Assembly (NCBI RefSeq): GCF_900302475.1
Contig: NZ_OMOQ01000003.1
Coordinates: forward strand, 1 to 64,000
DNA: 64,000 nucleotides
Origin: Defluviimonas aquaemixtae
Lineage (GTDB): Bacteria > Pseudomonadota > Alphaproteobacteria > Rhodobacterales > Rhodobacteraceae
Direction: 5' to 3'
Made by a program: the position numbers and the translations under genes. Below are positions 1 through 7,909 of the stretch, piece by piece. The notes under the pieces were generated by a model. The model did no database searches, was not told the origin of the DNA, and worked only from the letters and a program-made list of their open reading frames with translations. The number at the start of each line of letters is the position of its first letter. Position 1 is the first letter of the stretch.

Positions 1-154
1 GATACTCGATCAGAAGATCCCGCCGCCGCGGACCATCCCCCAACAGCGCCCGAACCTCCGCCCAGGCCCCGTCCTCCAGCTGACGACCCTTCGGAACCCG
101 ACGACCCCGGCCCCGACCAGACTTCCAGACACCGCTCCGATCATCCAAGGACAT
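1..154 (-). CDS. NAD-dependent formate dehydrogenase, NuoE/NuoF-like subunit, N-terminus (partial)
   Basis: Only the first 51 codons are inside the window; the gene continues past the left edge. The ATG at 154 has a GGGAG run about 13 nt upstream. The peptide begins MSLDDRSGVWKSGRGRG and continues with VPKGRQLED and RRRDLLIEY. This matches, from memory, the start of the Rhodobacteraceae formate dehydrogenase beta subunit, where a thioredoxin-like NuoE part (usually beginning around LLIEHLHLIQD) precedes the NADH-binding NuoF part. The protein would pass electrons from the molybdenum subunit to NAD+ in the cytoplasm. The context fits: fdhD, mobA, mobB and moeA lie just upstream on the same strand. 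With so little sequence, a NuoE-type Complex I subunit remains possible. Confidence 0.6.
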   Translation of the reverse strand, partial: MSLDDRSGVWKSGRGRGRRVPKGRQLEDGAWAEVRALLGDGPRRRDLLIEY

Positions 155-349
155 CTTTGCCGTCCATCTCCCTCACGTCGCCTTAGCGAGTCCACACCTT
201 CGGACCGGTCCTGTCAAATCGGCCGGACAGCCGACCGTCGGAAAAGGAGCCGCTGCGATTTCCGATCGGCGTCAGGCCGACGCCCATGTGTCGCACGGGG
301 GCACCGGGGCCGATGGACAGGAAGCGTCGTTTTCAGTATCCGCAGCGCC
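155..349. promoter_or_regulatory. divergent intergenic region between formate dehydrogenase and tusA-like gene
   Basis: About 195 bp separate the divergent starts at 154 (minus) and 350 (plus), so promoters for both must lie here or, for the minus gene, further upstream in the Moco operon. I see no clear -35/-10 pair or inverted repeat that I would defend. Confidence 0.3.
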
Positions 350-589
350 ATGGACTGGGATCAGGAACTCGATGCGCGCGGGCTGTTGTGCCCGCTGCCC
401 GTGCTCAAGGCGCGCAAGCGGCTGGCCGGCATGGCGCCGGGCGCGATTCTCAGGCTCGTCTCGACCGATCCGGCGGCGGTGATCGACGTTCCGCATTTCT
501 GCGTCGAGGCGGGGCACGAGCTGATCGGGACGTCCGAGCACGATGGCGAGCAGGCCTATCTCATCCGGCGCGGTGGCTCGAAGGGCTGA
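350..589 (+). CDS. TusA/SirA-family sulfurtransferase
   Basis: This 79-residue protein has the family's defining CPxP motif (Cys14-Pro-Leu-Pro17) in the context ARGLLCPLPVLKARKRL, and the usual length of about 75-80 aa. The conserved cysteine carries a persulfide and hands sulfur to partners. TusA proteins feed tRNA thiolation and molybdopterin synthesis in other bacteria. Its position here, divergent from a formate dehydrogenase gene and next to moeA, mobAB and fdhD, suggests sulfur delivery for molybdenum cofactor maturation rather than tRNA modification; that is inference. It converges with moeA, whose stop codon lies 10 bp away. Confidence 0.85.
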   Translation: MDWDQELDARGLLCPLPVLKARKRLAGMAPGAILRLVSTDPAAVIDVPHFCVEAGHELIGTSEHDGEQAYLIRRGGSKG

Positions 590-598
590 GGCGGCCCG

Positions 599-1870
599 TC
601 AGAGGCCGAAGGCGGAATAGGGAAGGAACATGACCGGCGTGCCCGGCGCGATGTCCATCGCGTCGTCGGGCAGTTCCACCAGCCCTTCCGCCCAGCTCAG
701 CCCGCTGATCCGGCCCGAGCCTTCCGAGGCGAAGACTTCCGCCCTGCCGTCGCTGCCGATCCTGGCGCGCAGATATTCGCGCCGGCCTGCCTTCTTGGCC
801 TTCGTGAAGCCCGCCGGCACCGTGAAGGCCAGAGGCCCCGTCCATCCCGCGCCGGACATGAGCGCCACGGCGGGCCGCGCGAAGATCAGCGCGCAGACGA
901 AGGCCGCGACCGGGTTGCCGGGCAGGCCGAAGACGGGAACGCCCTGCCAGAGCGCGAGTGCGAGGGGGCGGCCGGGCTTCATCGCGATTCGCCAGCTCGT
1001 GAGCTTGCCCTCGGCGCGGAGGAGAGCGGAGACGTGATCCTCGTCCCCCGCCGAGGCGCCGCCGGAGGTCAGGATCAGGTCCGCCTCCGCCGAGCCGCGG
1101 TCCAGCGCGCGCCGGATCGCGGCGGGATCGTCGCCGGCATGGCCGAGGTCGACGGGATCGGCGTCCCACTTCCGCGCGAGCGCCAGAAGCATCGGCCGGT
1201 TCGCATCGTAGATCTGGTGCGGAAGGGCGGTGCGGGAGGGATCCGCCACGATCTCGTCGCCGGTCGAGAGGACCGCGATGCGCAGCTTACGGAAGACCCG
1301 GACGCGCGCGATGCCGAGCGCGGAGAGAAGGGCGAGGTCGGGGGCGCGGAGCACGCGGCCCGTGGGAAGCGCGACTGCGCCTTCGGAGACGTCCTCGCCT
1401 GCCTTGCGCGTGTTCGCGCGCGGCTTCGCCGGGCCGTCGAAGGCGACCGTGGCGCCGTCGGTGGCGCAATCCTCCTCGAGCACGACCGTGTCGACGCCCT
1501 CGGGCAGAATCGCGCCGGTGAGGATGCGGATGGCGTGGCCCGCCGGCACCGTGCCGTCGTACGGCTGGCCGGCCGCCGCGCGGCCCGCGACGAGCGGCAG
1601 GCGCTGAACGCCCTCACCCGTGGCGGCATGCGCGAAGCCGTAGCCGTCGACCGCCGAATTCGCGCGCGGCGGGTTCGAGCGGTGCGCGAGGGCAGGCTCG
1701 GCGAGGACGCGGCCGAGGCCATCGGCGACGGCGATCTCCTCGACCTGTTCGACGGGCACGAGCGCCGCGCGCAGCCGCGCCAGCGCGTCCTCGACCGGCA
1801 CCCAATCCACGCCCTGCGGCATCGCGAAGCAGTCGTCGCGCAGGCGCGGGGGGATCAGGTGACCGCTCAT
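599..1870 (-). CDS. moeA: molybdopterin molybdenumtransferase MoeA
   Basis: The 423-residue protein inserts molybdate into adenylylated molybdopterin to give Moco. Visible family motifs are NSAVDGYGF (residues 71-79), STGDEI (202-207), the substrate-site loop SGGASAGDEDHV (269-280), MKPGRP (297-302) and GLPGNP (315-320). Length is typical (about 400 aa). The start codon overlaps the stop of the upstream gene by 4 bp (ATGA), so translation is probably coupled. It is the last gene of the fdhD-mobA-mobB-unknown-moeA run on this strand, which ends facing the tusA-like gene. Confidence 0.95.
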   Translation of the reverse strand: MSGHLIPPRLRDDCFAMPQGVDWVPVEDALARLRAALVPVEQVEEIAVADGLGRVLAEPALAHRSNPPRANSAVDGYGFAHAATGEGVQRLPLVAGRAAAGQPYDGTVPAGHAIRILTGAILPEGVDTVVLEEDCATDGATVAFDGPAKPRANTRKAGEDVSEGAVALPTGRVLRAPDLALLSALGIARVRVFRKLRIAVLSTGDEIVADPSRTALPHQIYDANRPMLLALARKWDADPVDLGHAGDDPAAIRRALDRGSAEADLILTSGGASAGDEDHVSALLRAEGKLTSWRIAMKPGRPLALALWQGVPVFGLPGNPVAAFVCALIFARPAVALMSGAGWTGPLAFTVPAGFTKAKKAGRREYLRARIGSDGRAEVFASEGSGRISGLSWAEGLVELPDDAMDIAPGTPVMFLPYSAFGL

Positions 1871-2727
1871 GCGGCCGCCTCGGCTTGCGGAGCCGGCAGG
1901 CCGAAGATCCAGCCCTCCTCGCGCCGCGCCGGGGCGGGCACATCCGCGAGTGTCGCTTGCAGCGTTGCGGTCCGCTGCATCGCCGCGATCCGAGCCGCGA
2001 GGACACGCACCTGCACCGCGTCCTTGATGTCGCCGGGATCCGTCTCAGCGGCGATTTCTCTGGCGTGGAGCGATGGCCAGACCTCGACGACCGCGATGGG
2101 TGCCGTGAGCTTTTCAAACGGCCAGACCGCGACCTGTCCGGCGAACCTGGCGCGCAGGCGCGACAGGCAGGCCAGACCGGTCATCACTTGGCCGCCCACC
2201 GCGCCCGCGCCGCCCATCTGCCAGCAGGTGAAGGCGCCGGTCGCCAGCTGTTCGCAGCGCCGCCGTTCCGGCATCCCGTGGCCGGAGCGCGCACGGCCCT
2301 TGCGCGGCAGGCCCGCGATCTCCTCCCGCAGGCCGTTGAACCAGAACGGGCCAGTGCCCGGGAACATCTCGTTGAGCCGCCCGGCGAGGTGGAAGCGGTT
2401 GTTACCTTCGGGCCCGTCGGCGAGGTTCGCCGCAAACCAGTCCCAGAGCGCGAACGGATCGTCGCGGCCCGTGACGCGCCGCGCGAAGCCGTCAGGATAG
2501 CCGAAGGGAAAGTCAAAGCCCGCGAAGGTGCGCCGACCCGCCGCCGCTTCTTCCTCGAACAGACGGATCAGCCAGTCCTCGGCCACCTGCCGGTTGCGGA
2601 GGTAAACGGGGGCTTCCGCCTCGCCTTCGCGGGTGACGGCGGCCCAGATTGCGTCCTTGCGGGGGCGCGGGCCGGTGTCCCGACCGCCCGTCCAGTCGAT
2701 GACGGCAATGGTGTCGAACCCGGTCAC
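1867..2727 (-). CDS. conserved protein of the Moco operon (RNase H-like/DUF429-like fold suggested)
   Basis: This is a 286-residue protein between mobB and moeA, overlapping both by 4 bp. I recognise it as a protein that accompanies molybdopterin-guanine-dinucleotide genes in Rhodobacteraceae, where it is often labelled simply as a Moco or MGD synthesis protein. The N-terminus contains VIDWTGG and, further in, FAGFDFPFGYPDGF. The two acidic segments (D-W-T-G and G-F-D-F-P) resemble the strand-1 and strand-2 Asp positions of RNase H-fold proteins such as DUF429. No enzymatic role is established. Operon position implies a function linked to Mo-cofactor assembly or to formate dehydrogenase maturation. 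Confidence 0.6.
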   Translation of the reverse strand: MTGFDTIAVIDWTGGRDTGPRPRKDAIWAAVTREGEAEAPVYLRNRQVAEDWLIRLFEEEAAAGRRTFAGFDFPFGYPDGFARRVTGRDDPFALWDWFAANLADGPEGNNRFHLAGRLNEMFPGTGPFWFNGLREEIAGLPRKGRARSGHGMPERRRCEQLATGAFTCWQMGGAGAVGGQVMTGLACLSRLRARFAGQVAVWPFEKLTAPIAVVEVWPSLHAREIAAETDPGDIKDAVQVRVLAARIAAMQRTATLQATLADVPAPARREEGWIFGLPAPQAEAAA

Positions 2728-3218
2728 AGCCCGACCTCAGCCAACACGAAATCGGCGATCGCGGCGGTGTCGTTCAGGTCGAGGACAGGCACTTCGCTGC
2801 CCTCGGGGCTTGTGTCCGACGCCACCGCCCGGATCGTGGGATTGGCGCGCGCGAGAAGCGGATGGCCCGTCCCGGCCCGGTGCGTCTCGATCTTCGGATG
2901 GGCCTCGCGCTTGTAGCCCTCGATCAGCACCAGATCGACCGGCGAAAGCCGCGCCAGCAGGTCGCCGAGGGGCGGTTCGGGCGCGCCCCGCAGCTCGTGC
3001 AGGAGCGCCCAGCGGATGGGCGAGGCAACGAGAACCTCCTGCGCCCCGGCTTCGCGGTGGCGGTAGCTGTCGCGTCCCGGCTGGTCCAGATCGGCCGCAT
3101 GGTGGGCATGCTTCACGGTCGAAACCGAGATCCCTCGCCGCGTGATCTCGGCCACGAGCCGTTCCACTAGGTGGGTCTTGCCGGAATTCTTCCAGCCGGT
3201 GACGCCGTAGAGCCTCAT
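2724..3218 (-). CDS. mobB: molybdopterin-guanine dinucleotide biosynthesis adaptor MobB
   Basis: The 164-residue protein starts MRLYGVTGWKNSGKT, giving a P-loop (residues 8-15, GWKNSGKT) of the MobB GTPase type, and contains EGYKREAHPKIE, the conserved MobB segment. MobB binds GTP and assists MobA in adding GMP to molybdopterin. A longer reading frame extends upstream, but the ATG at 3218 is preferred because it puts the P-loop at the N-terminus and overlaps the mobA stop codon by 4 bp (ATGA). It also overlaps the downstream unknown gene by 4 bp. Confidence 0.93.
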   Translation of the reverse strand: MRLYGVTGWKNSGKTHLVERLVAEITRRGISVSTVKHAHHAADLDQPGRDSYRHREAGAQEVLVASPIRWALLHELRGAPEPPLGDLLARLSPVDLVLIEGYKREAHPKIETHRAGTGHPLLARANPTIRAVASDTSPEGSEVPVLDLNDTAAIADFVLAEVGL

Positions 3219-3820
3219 GCGATGAGCCTCTCGGCAGTTTCGATGTCTTCCGGCGTGTTGACGTTGAAGAACGGATCGAACGGGTCCGAGGCGAATTCGG
3301 CGGTGCCCGCGCCGTGGCGGTCGGTCCAGAGGACGATCTTCCTCAGCCCGCCGTCGAGCGCGGCGCGCAGGTCGTCCCTCAGCGCAACCGGCCAGAGCCC
3401 GAAGGTGGGGTGCTGGCGCAGCCGCCCCTCGGCATCGGGGCTTGCGGCGAGCGCGAGGCCGGACGGGCCTGCGGCGGCACGCAGCCGCGCGGCGAGGTCT
3501 GAGGGGAAGAACGGCGTGTCGGCGGCGACCGTGACGATGGCCTCCGCCCCGAGGCTCTCGGCCCAGTCGAGCCCGGCGAGCACACCGGCGAGTGGGCCGG
3601 GATGGTCCGGCAGGCTGTCGGACAGCACCGGCAGGCCAAACTCGGCGAATCGAGCAGGGTCGCCGTTCGCGTTGATGGCGACGGGCGCGCATTGCGGGGC
3701 GAGGCGGGCGATAACCCGGTCGAGCAGTCGCTCGCCCGCGATCTCGCGCAGGCCCTTGTCGCCGCCGCCCATCCGCGTCGCGCGGCCGCCGGCGAGGATG
3801 ATTCCGGGCAGGTCAGTCAT
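3215..3820 (-). CDS. mobA: molybdenum cofactor guanylyltransferase MobA
   Basis: The 201-residue protein has the nucleotidyltransferase signature LAGGRATRMGGGDKG at residues 9-23 and the downstream acidic metal site in VAADTPF (Asp101). It transfers GMP from GTP to Mo-molybdopterin to form the bis-MGD cofactor used by DMSO-reductase-family enzymes such as formate dehydrogenase. Its 5' end overlaps the fdhD 3' end by 8 bp and its 3' end overlaps mobB by 4 bp, indicating one transcript. Confidence 0.95.
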   Translation of the reverse strand: MTDLPGIILAGGRATRMGGGDKGLREIAGERLLDRVIARLAPQCAPVAINANGDPARFAEFGLPVLSDSLPDHPGPLAGVLAGLDWAESLGAEAIVTVAADTPFFPSDLAARLRAAAGPSGLALAASPDAEGRLRQHPTFGLWPVALRDDLRAALDGGLRKIVLWTDRHGAGTAEFASDPFDPFFNVNTPEDIETAERLIA

Positions 3821-4712
3821 CGCCCGCTGCCTTCCGGCGGTGCTTGGCGCCTTCCTCTGGCACCGCCGCCGGATCGGCGTCGCGCACCAGCCGCTCCTCG
3901 CCCGAGAGGCAGACGAAGCGCTGGCCCCGCATCCGCCCGATGAGCGTCAGCCCGACTTCGCGCGCGATCTCCACGCCCCAGGCGGTGAAGCCCGACCGCG
4001 AGGCGAGGACCGGAATGCCCATGAGCGCCGTCTTGATCACCATCTCGGAGGTCAGCCGCCCGGTCGTGTAGAGGATCTTGTCCGCCGCGCTCACGCCATG
4101 GCGGAACATGAAGCCTGCGATCTTGTCCACGGCGTTGTGGCGGCCGACATCCTCCATGTAGACGAGCGGCCGGTCGCGTTCGCAGAGGACCGTGCCGTGG
4201 ATCGCACCCGCCTCGAGATAGAGTGACGGCGTCGTGTTGATCGCCTTGGCGAGCGCATAAAGCCAGCTCGTGCGCACTTCGGCATCAGGCAGGGTCAGCC
4301 CCTCGAGTCCCTCCATCATGTCGCCGAAAACGGTGCCGACCGCGCAGCCCGAGGTGCGGGTCTTCTTCCTGACCTTCTCCTCGTAGGAGGTCTGGCGCTC
4401 GGTCCTGACGACGACCGTCTCGATCTCCTCGTCGTAATCGACACCGGTCACGACATCGTCCGACCGAAGCATCCCCTGATTGCGCAGGAACCCGAGCGCG
4501 AGGTAGTCGGGATAGTCGCCGATCGTCATCGCGGTGACGATCTCCTGCGCGTTCAGGTAAATCGTGAGCGGCCGCTCCTCGACGACCGAAATCCGCGCCT
4601 CGGCGCCGGTGTGGTCGGTTCCGCTGACCACCCGCGTCAGCCGCGGGTCGGCGGGATCGGGCAGGATCGGCAGGGAAGGAGGCATCGCGCGGCTTTCGAT
4701 TTGGCACGGCAT
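3813..4712 (-). CDS. fdhD: formate dehydrogenase accessory sulfurtransferase FdhD
   Basis: The protein (299 aa from ATG 4712; 290 aa from a second ATG at 4685) is FdhD, which moves sulfur from a cysteine desulfurase to the bis-MGD cofactor of formate dehydrogenase. Recognisable segments are the KTRTSGCAVGT loop, the YMEDVGRHNAVDK segment and TTGRLTSEMV. In E. coli FdhD the mobile loop has a CxxC pair; here only the first cysteine is present (C-A-V-G). I favour ATG 4712, with GGAAG about 13 nt upstream; a TTG at 4739 is less likely. It is the first gene of the Moco operon, divergent from the DUF2478 gene. Confidence 0.93.
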   Translation of the reverse strand: MPCQIESRAMPPSLPILPDPADPRLTRVVSGTDHTGAEARISVVEERPLTIYLNAQEIVTAMTIGDYPDYLALGFLRNQGMLRSDDVVTGVDYDEEIETVVVRTERQTSYEEKVRKKTRTSGCAVGTVFGDMMEGLEGLTLPDAEVRTSWLYALAKAINTTPSLYLEAGAIHGTVLCERDRPLVYMEDVGRHNAVDKIAGFMFRHGVSAADKILYTTGRLTSEMVIKTALMGIPVLASRSGFTAWGVEIAREVGLTLIGRMRGQRFVCLSGEERLVRDADPAAVPEEGAKHRRKAAGDD

Positions 4713-4756
4713 CTTGTATGCCGGTCTTCCGAGTTTCAAGAGGATGCGGGCGGAAC

Positions 4757-5266
4757 ATGCTGGGCTACGTGGTCTCCGAGGGGCGCGGTGCGGCAGATCG
4801 CTGCCTCGCCGCCGTGGCGGAGCGTCTGCTGGCCGAGGGCTGGCGACTCGCCGGCGCCATTCAGGTCAATTCCGACCGTGCGGACTCGGCGCGGTGCGAC
4901 ATGGACCTGCACGTGCTCGGCCCCGACCGCATTGTCCGGATCAGCCAGAACCTCGGCGCGCTGTCCCAGGGCTGCCGGCTCGATCCGGCGGGCCTCGAAC
5001 AGGCGGTTGGGCTGGTGGAACGCGCGCTCGACGCGGGGCCCGAGCTTCTGATCGTGAACAAGTACGGCAAGCAGGAAATCGATGGCCGGGGCTTCCGGCC
5101 CGTGATCGGGCGTTCGCTCGCTCAAGGCGTGCCGGTCCTCACGGCTGTCAATCAGGCGAGCCTCGACGGCTTCAACGCCTTCGCGCACGACATGTCGGAG
5201 CGGATCGCGCTCGACCGCGACGCGGTCCTCGGCTGGTGCAGGCGGGTCGCACGGTCGGCAGCCTAG
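4757..5266 (+). CDS. DUF2478 family protein (predicted NTPase-like)
   Basis: The 169-residue protein starting MLGYVVSEGRGAADR matches DUF2478 as I remember it, including LLIVNKYGKQEIDGRGFRPVI near the centre. DUF2478 proteins are found beside molybdenum-enzyme and Mo-transport genes, and the name sometimes carries a nucleotide-binding annotation. The start at 4757 follows a GAGGA sequence. It is divergent from fdhD, so the roughly 45 bp between 4712 and 4757 would hold two promoters or overlapping regulatory sites. The biochemical role is unknown. Confidence 0.75.
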   Translation: MLGYVVSEGRGAADRCLAAVAERLLAEGWRLAGAIQVNSDRADSARCDMDLHVLGPDRIVRISQNLGALSQGCRLDPAGLEQAVGLVERALDAGPELLIVNKYGKQEIDGRGFRPVIGRSLAQGVPVLTAVNQASLDGFNAFAHDMSERIALDRDAVLGWCRRVARSAA

Positions 5267-5276
5267 GCGTCGCGTC

Positions 5277-6218
5277 TCAGCCGAGTACCGAGAGCCAGAA
5301 GGACACCGTCAGCACCGACAGCGCCGTCGCGAGCAGCACCGACGTGGCCGCGACGCGTTTCGCCACGCCGTACATGTTCGCGAAGATGTAGCTGTTGACG
5401 CCGGGCGCCATGGCGGCTGTTACGACCGCCGACCGGAGCGGCGCCTGATCGAGCGCGAAGCCCGTCCCGAGCGCCCACGTGATCGCCGGATGGAGCAGAA
5501 GCGCGACGGCACAGATGAAGAGGACGGTCATGAGGTCGCCCTCGGGCCGGTAGCGCACGAGCACCCCGCCCAGCCCGAACAGAGCGGCAGGGAGGGCCGC
5601 ACGAACCATCAGATCCACCGCATCCGTGAAAACGCCCGGCAGGCTGACGCCCGACAGGTTGACCGCGAAACCCGCCGCGATGCCGATCATCAGCGCGTTG
5701 CGGAACATCGCCGTAAGGACATTGTGCACCATGCGAAAGACGCCGCTTCCGCCATGCCGCACGATCTCCATCACAGTGATGCCGAGCGCGTAGCAGAAGG
5801 GCGCGTGCAGCGCGACAATGGCGTAGTTGGCCGCCAAGGCGTCCGTCCCGTAGGCGCGTTCGGTGATCGGCAGGCCGAGCAGGACGGAGTTGGAGAAGAG
5901 GCAGCAGAAGCCGATGGCGACGCTGTCGGCCCAGGGCCGGGCGAAGAGGATGCGCGCGCCGAAGAGACCCGCGACGAAGCCCGCCGTGGCCCCGGTGTAG
6001 AACGACATAAGAAGCGGCCACTGGAAGGTCTGGCCCAGATCGAGCGTCGAGATCGCGCGAAACAGCAAGCAGGGGATCGCGAAGCCTTGGGTGAACTTCA
6101 TCAGCCCCTCGACACCGGAATCACTGAAGACGCCGAACCAGACCGCAAGATAGCCGAAGCCGATGACCAGGAAGACGGGCAGCGTGACGTCGAGCAGCAC
6201 GTCGATCGGCAGGATCAC
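5277..6218 (-). CDS. AEC-family auxin efflux carrier-like permease
   Basis: This is a 313-residue, strongly hydrophobic protein with about ten predicted membrane segments and the AEC (auxin efflux carrier/malonate permease) pattern: an N-terminal PVFLVIGFGYL segment and a C-terminal half rich in AMAPGVNSYIFANMYG, which matches the conserved Asn/Pro crossover region. A GTG start at 6218 is chosen over a longer frame because a GAGG ribosome site lies 6 nt upstream, inside the end of the preceding gene, and the start follows that gene's stop by one base. The substrate cannot be read from sequence; family members move small carboxylates. Confidence 0.85.
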   Translation of the reverse strand: MILPIDVLLDVTLPVFLVIGFGYLAVWFGVFSDSGVEGLMKFTQGFAIPCLLFRAISTLDLGQTFQWPLLMSFYTGATAGFVAGLFGARILFARPWADSVAIGFCCLFSNSVLLGLPITERAYGTDALAANYAIVALHAPFCYALGITVMEIVRHGGSGVFRMVHNVLTAMFRNALMIGIAAGFAVNLSGVSLPGVFTDAVDLMVRAALPAALFGLGGVLVRYRPEGDLMTVLFICAVALLLHPAITWALGTGFALDQAPLRSAVVTAAMAPGVNSYIFANMYGVAKRVAATSVLLATALSVLTVSFWLSVLG

Positions 6219-6219
6219 G

Positions 6220-7020
6220 TCAGACCTCGTATTCCAGCACCATCCCGTCATAGGCGGCGCTGACGTCGTCGGGCGTCTCGGCCTCCACCTTCGCGTGGTC
6301 GATGTCGATATGCATGTTTGTGAGAACCGCGCGTTTTGGCCGGGCGCGCTCGATCCACTCGAGAGTCAGTGCCAGATGGGCGTGGGTCGGATGCGGCCTG
6401 CGTCGGAGCGCGTCGACGATCCAGCAGTCGAGCCCGTCTAGATGGCTCTGCCAGACCGGCTCGGGGATCTTCAGGACGTCCGGCAAGTAGACCACGCCGC
6501 CGATCCGGAAGCCCAGCGCGTCGATGTCGCCGTGATCGACCTCGAACGGATCGAAGGTGATCTTGCCGCCGTTGCCGTCGATCACGACTGGCCCCTTGAT
6601 TGTGTGCAGGTCGCAGATCGGCGGGTAGGAGGAGCCTTCGGGCTGCACGAACGCATAGGCGAACCGCGCCATCAACTCGTGCTGGGTCGCGCCGTCCGCC
6701 CAGACGGGGACGCGCGTCCGCGTCAAGAAAACGATCTGGCGAAGATCGTCGAGCCCGTTGACGTGGTCGGAATGCGAATGGGTGTAGAGGACCGCGTCTA
6801 GGGCGCTCACCTCCTCGCGCAGAAGCTGTTCGCGCATGTCGGGCGAGGTGTCGATCAAGACGCGAGTGACGCCGCCGCCGTCGATGCGCTCGACGAGGAG
6901 CGAGCAGCGCGTGCGCCGGTTCTTCGGGTTCCCGGGGTCGCATTCGCCCCAGAGCCCACCGATGCGGGGAACGCCCCCCGACGACCCGCAGCCGAGGATC
7001 GTGAACCGCATCCGCGCCAT
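6220..7020 (-). CDS. MBL-fold metallo-hydrolase (PhnP/lipoate-octanoyl type)
   Basis: The 266-residue protein has the metallo-beta-lactamase motif THSHSDH (His81, His83, Asp85, His86), preceded by ILGCGSSGGVPRIG, the N-terminal signature of the PhnP-like phosphodiesterase group. Ligands in the second half include VDHGD and NMHIDIDH. It probably cleaves phosphodiester bonds. Start ATG 7020 lies one base after the tatD stop codon (TGACATG), so the two are coupled. This tatD-MBL pair is conserved in alphaproteobacteria. Precise substrate unknown. Confidence 0.85.
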   Translation of the reverse strand: MARMRFTILGCGSSGGVPRIGGLWGECDPGNPKNRRTRCSLLVERIDGGGVTRVLIDTSPDMREQLLREEVSALDAVLYTHSHSDHVNGLDDLRQIVFLTRTRVPVWADGATQHELMARFAYAFVQPEGSSYPPICDLHTIKGPVVIDGNGGKITFDPFEVDHGDIDALGFRIGGVVYLPDVLKIPEPVWQSHLDGLDCWIVDALRRRPHPTHAHLALTLEWIERARPKRAVLTNMHIDIDHAKVEAETPDDVSAAYDGMVLEYEV

Positions 7021-7021
7021 G

Positions 7022-7828
7022 TCAGGCCGCCTTCGCGGCGCGCGCCGCCTTGGTGAAGAGCCGTTCGAAGTTTGCCTCGGTCCGCGCCGCGAACTCGGCG
7101 TAGTCGAGGCCGAAGAGCTCGGCGCCGACCTTGGCGGTATGGACGGTGTAGGCGGGTTCGTTCCGCTTGCCGCGATGCGGCGGCGGGGCGAGGTAGGGGG
7201 CGTCGGTCTCGACGAGGATGCGGTCAACTGGAGCGGCGGCGAAGATGTCCCGCAGGTAGCCGCTTTTCGGGAAGGCCGCGATCCCCGACATCGAGAGGTA
7301 GAAGCCGAGATCGAGCGCGGTGCCGGCCAGTTCAGCGCCCGACGAGTAGCAGTGCATCACGCAAGGATAGGCGCCGTTGCGGTGTTCCTCGGTCAGAATT
7401 CGCGCCATGTCCTCGTCGGCCGCCCGAGCGTGGATAATCAGCGGCAGTCCCGTTTCCCGCGCCGCCGCGATATGGACGCGCAGCGACTTTTGCTGCACCT
7501 CGGCGCTCTCGGCCGTGTAGTGGTAGTCGAGCCCGCTTTCGCCGATGCCGACGAATTTCGGATGACACGCCAGAGCGACCAACTCGTCGACTGAAGCCAT
7601 AGGTTCGTCCGCGGCGTTCATCGGATGCGTGCCGGCGGCATAGAACACCCCGTCTTGCGCCTCGGCGATCGCGCGGACCTGCGGCTCGTGCTTGAGCCGT
7701 GTGCAGATGGTGACCATCCGGTGGACGCCGGCCCGCTTCGCGTTACCGACGACCTCATCCAACTCGCCGGCGAAGTCGGAAAAGTCGAGATGGCAATGGC
7801 TGTCGGTGATGCGCGGGCTGTCGGTCAT
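7022..7828 (-). CDS. tatD: TatD-family deoxyribonuclease
   Basis: The 268-residue protein has the metal-binding N-terminus DSHCHLDF (His11, His13), an internal ESGLDYHY segment, and the C-terminal LVETDAPYLAPPPHRGKRNEP, all standard for TatD/YcfH metal-dependent nucleases. These enzymes act as 3'-5' exonucleases on DNA in the cytoplasm. It sits downstream of holB in the conserved tmk-holB-tatD order, after an 81-bp gap, and is translationally linked to the MBL hydrolase that follows. Confidence 0.93.
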   Translation of the reverse strand: MTDSPRITDSHCHLDFSDFAGELDEVVGNAKRAGVHRMVTICTRLKHEPQVRAIAEAQDGVFYAAGTHPMNAADEPMASVDELVALACHPKFVGIGESGLDYHYTAESAEVQQKSLRVHIAAARETGLPLIIHARAADEDMARILTEEHRNGAYPCVMHCYSSGAELAGTALDLGFYLSMSGIAAFPKSGYLRDIFAAAPVDRILVETDAPYLAPPPHRGKRNEPAYTVHTAKVGAELFGLDYAEFAARTEANFERLFTKAARAAKAA

Positions 7829-7909
7829 GACCTGCCTTTAGCCTGTTTTCTCGGCGATGAAAATCGCATTGCGGCGGCTGGGCATAGACGCCGCGAGGCG
7901 CTGCAGACG

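Noticed and set aside
10..195. 61-codon minus-strand frame at the left edge
   Set aside because: A different frame on the same strand encodes the recognisable formate dehydrogenase N-terminus from ATG 154.
1034..2500. 488-codon plus-strand frame
   Set aside because: Antisense shadow of moeA and the conserved Moco-operon gene, both of which have clear motifs or tight operon overlap.
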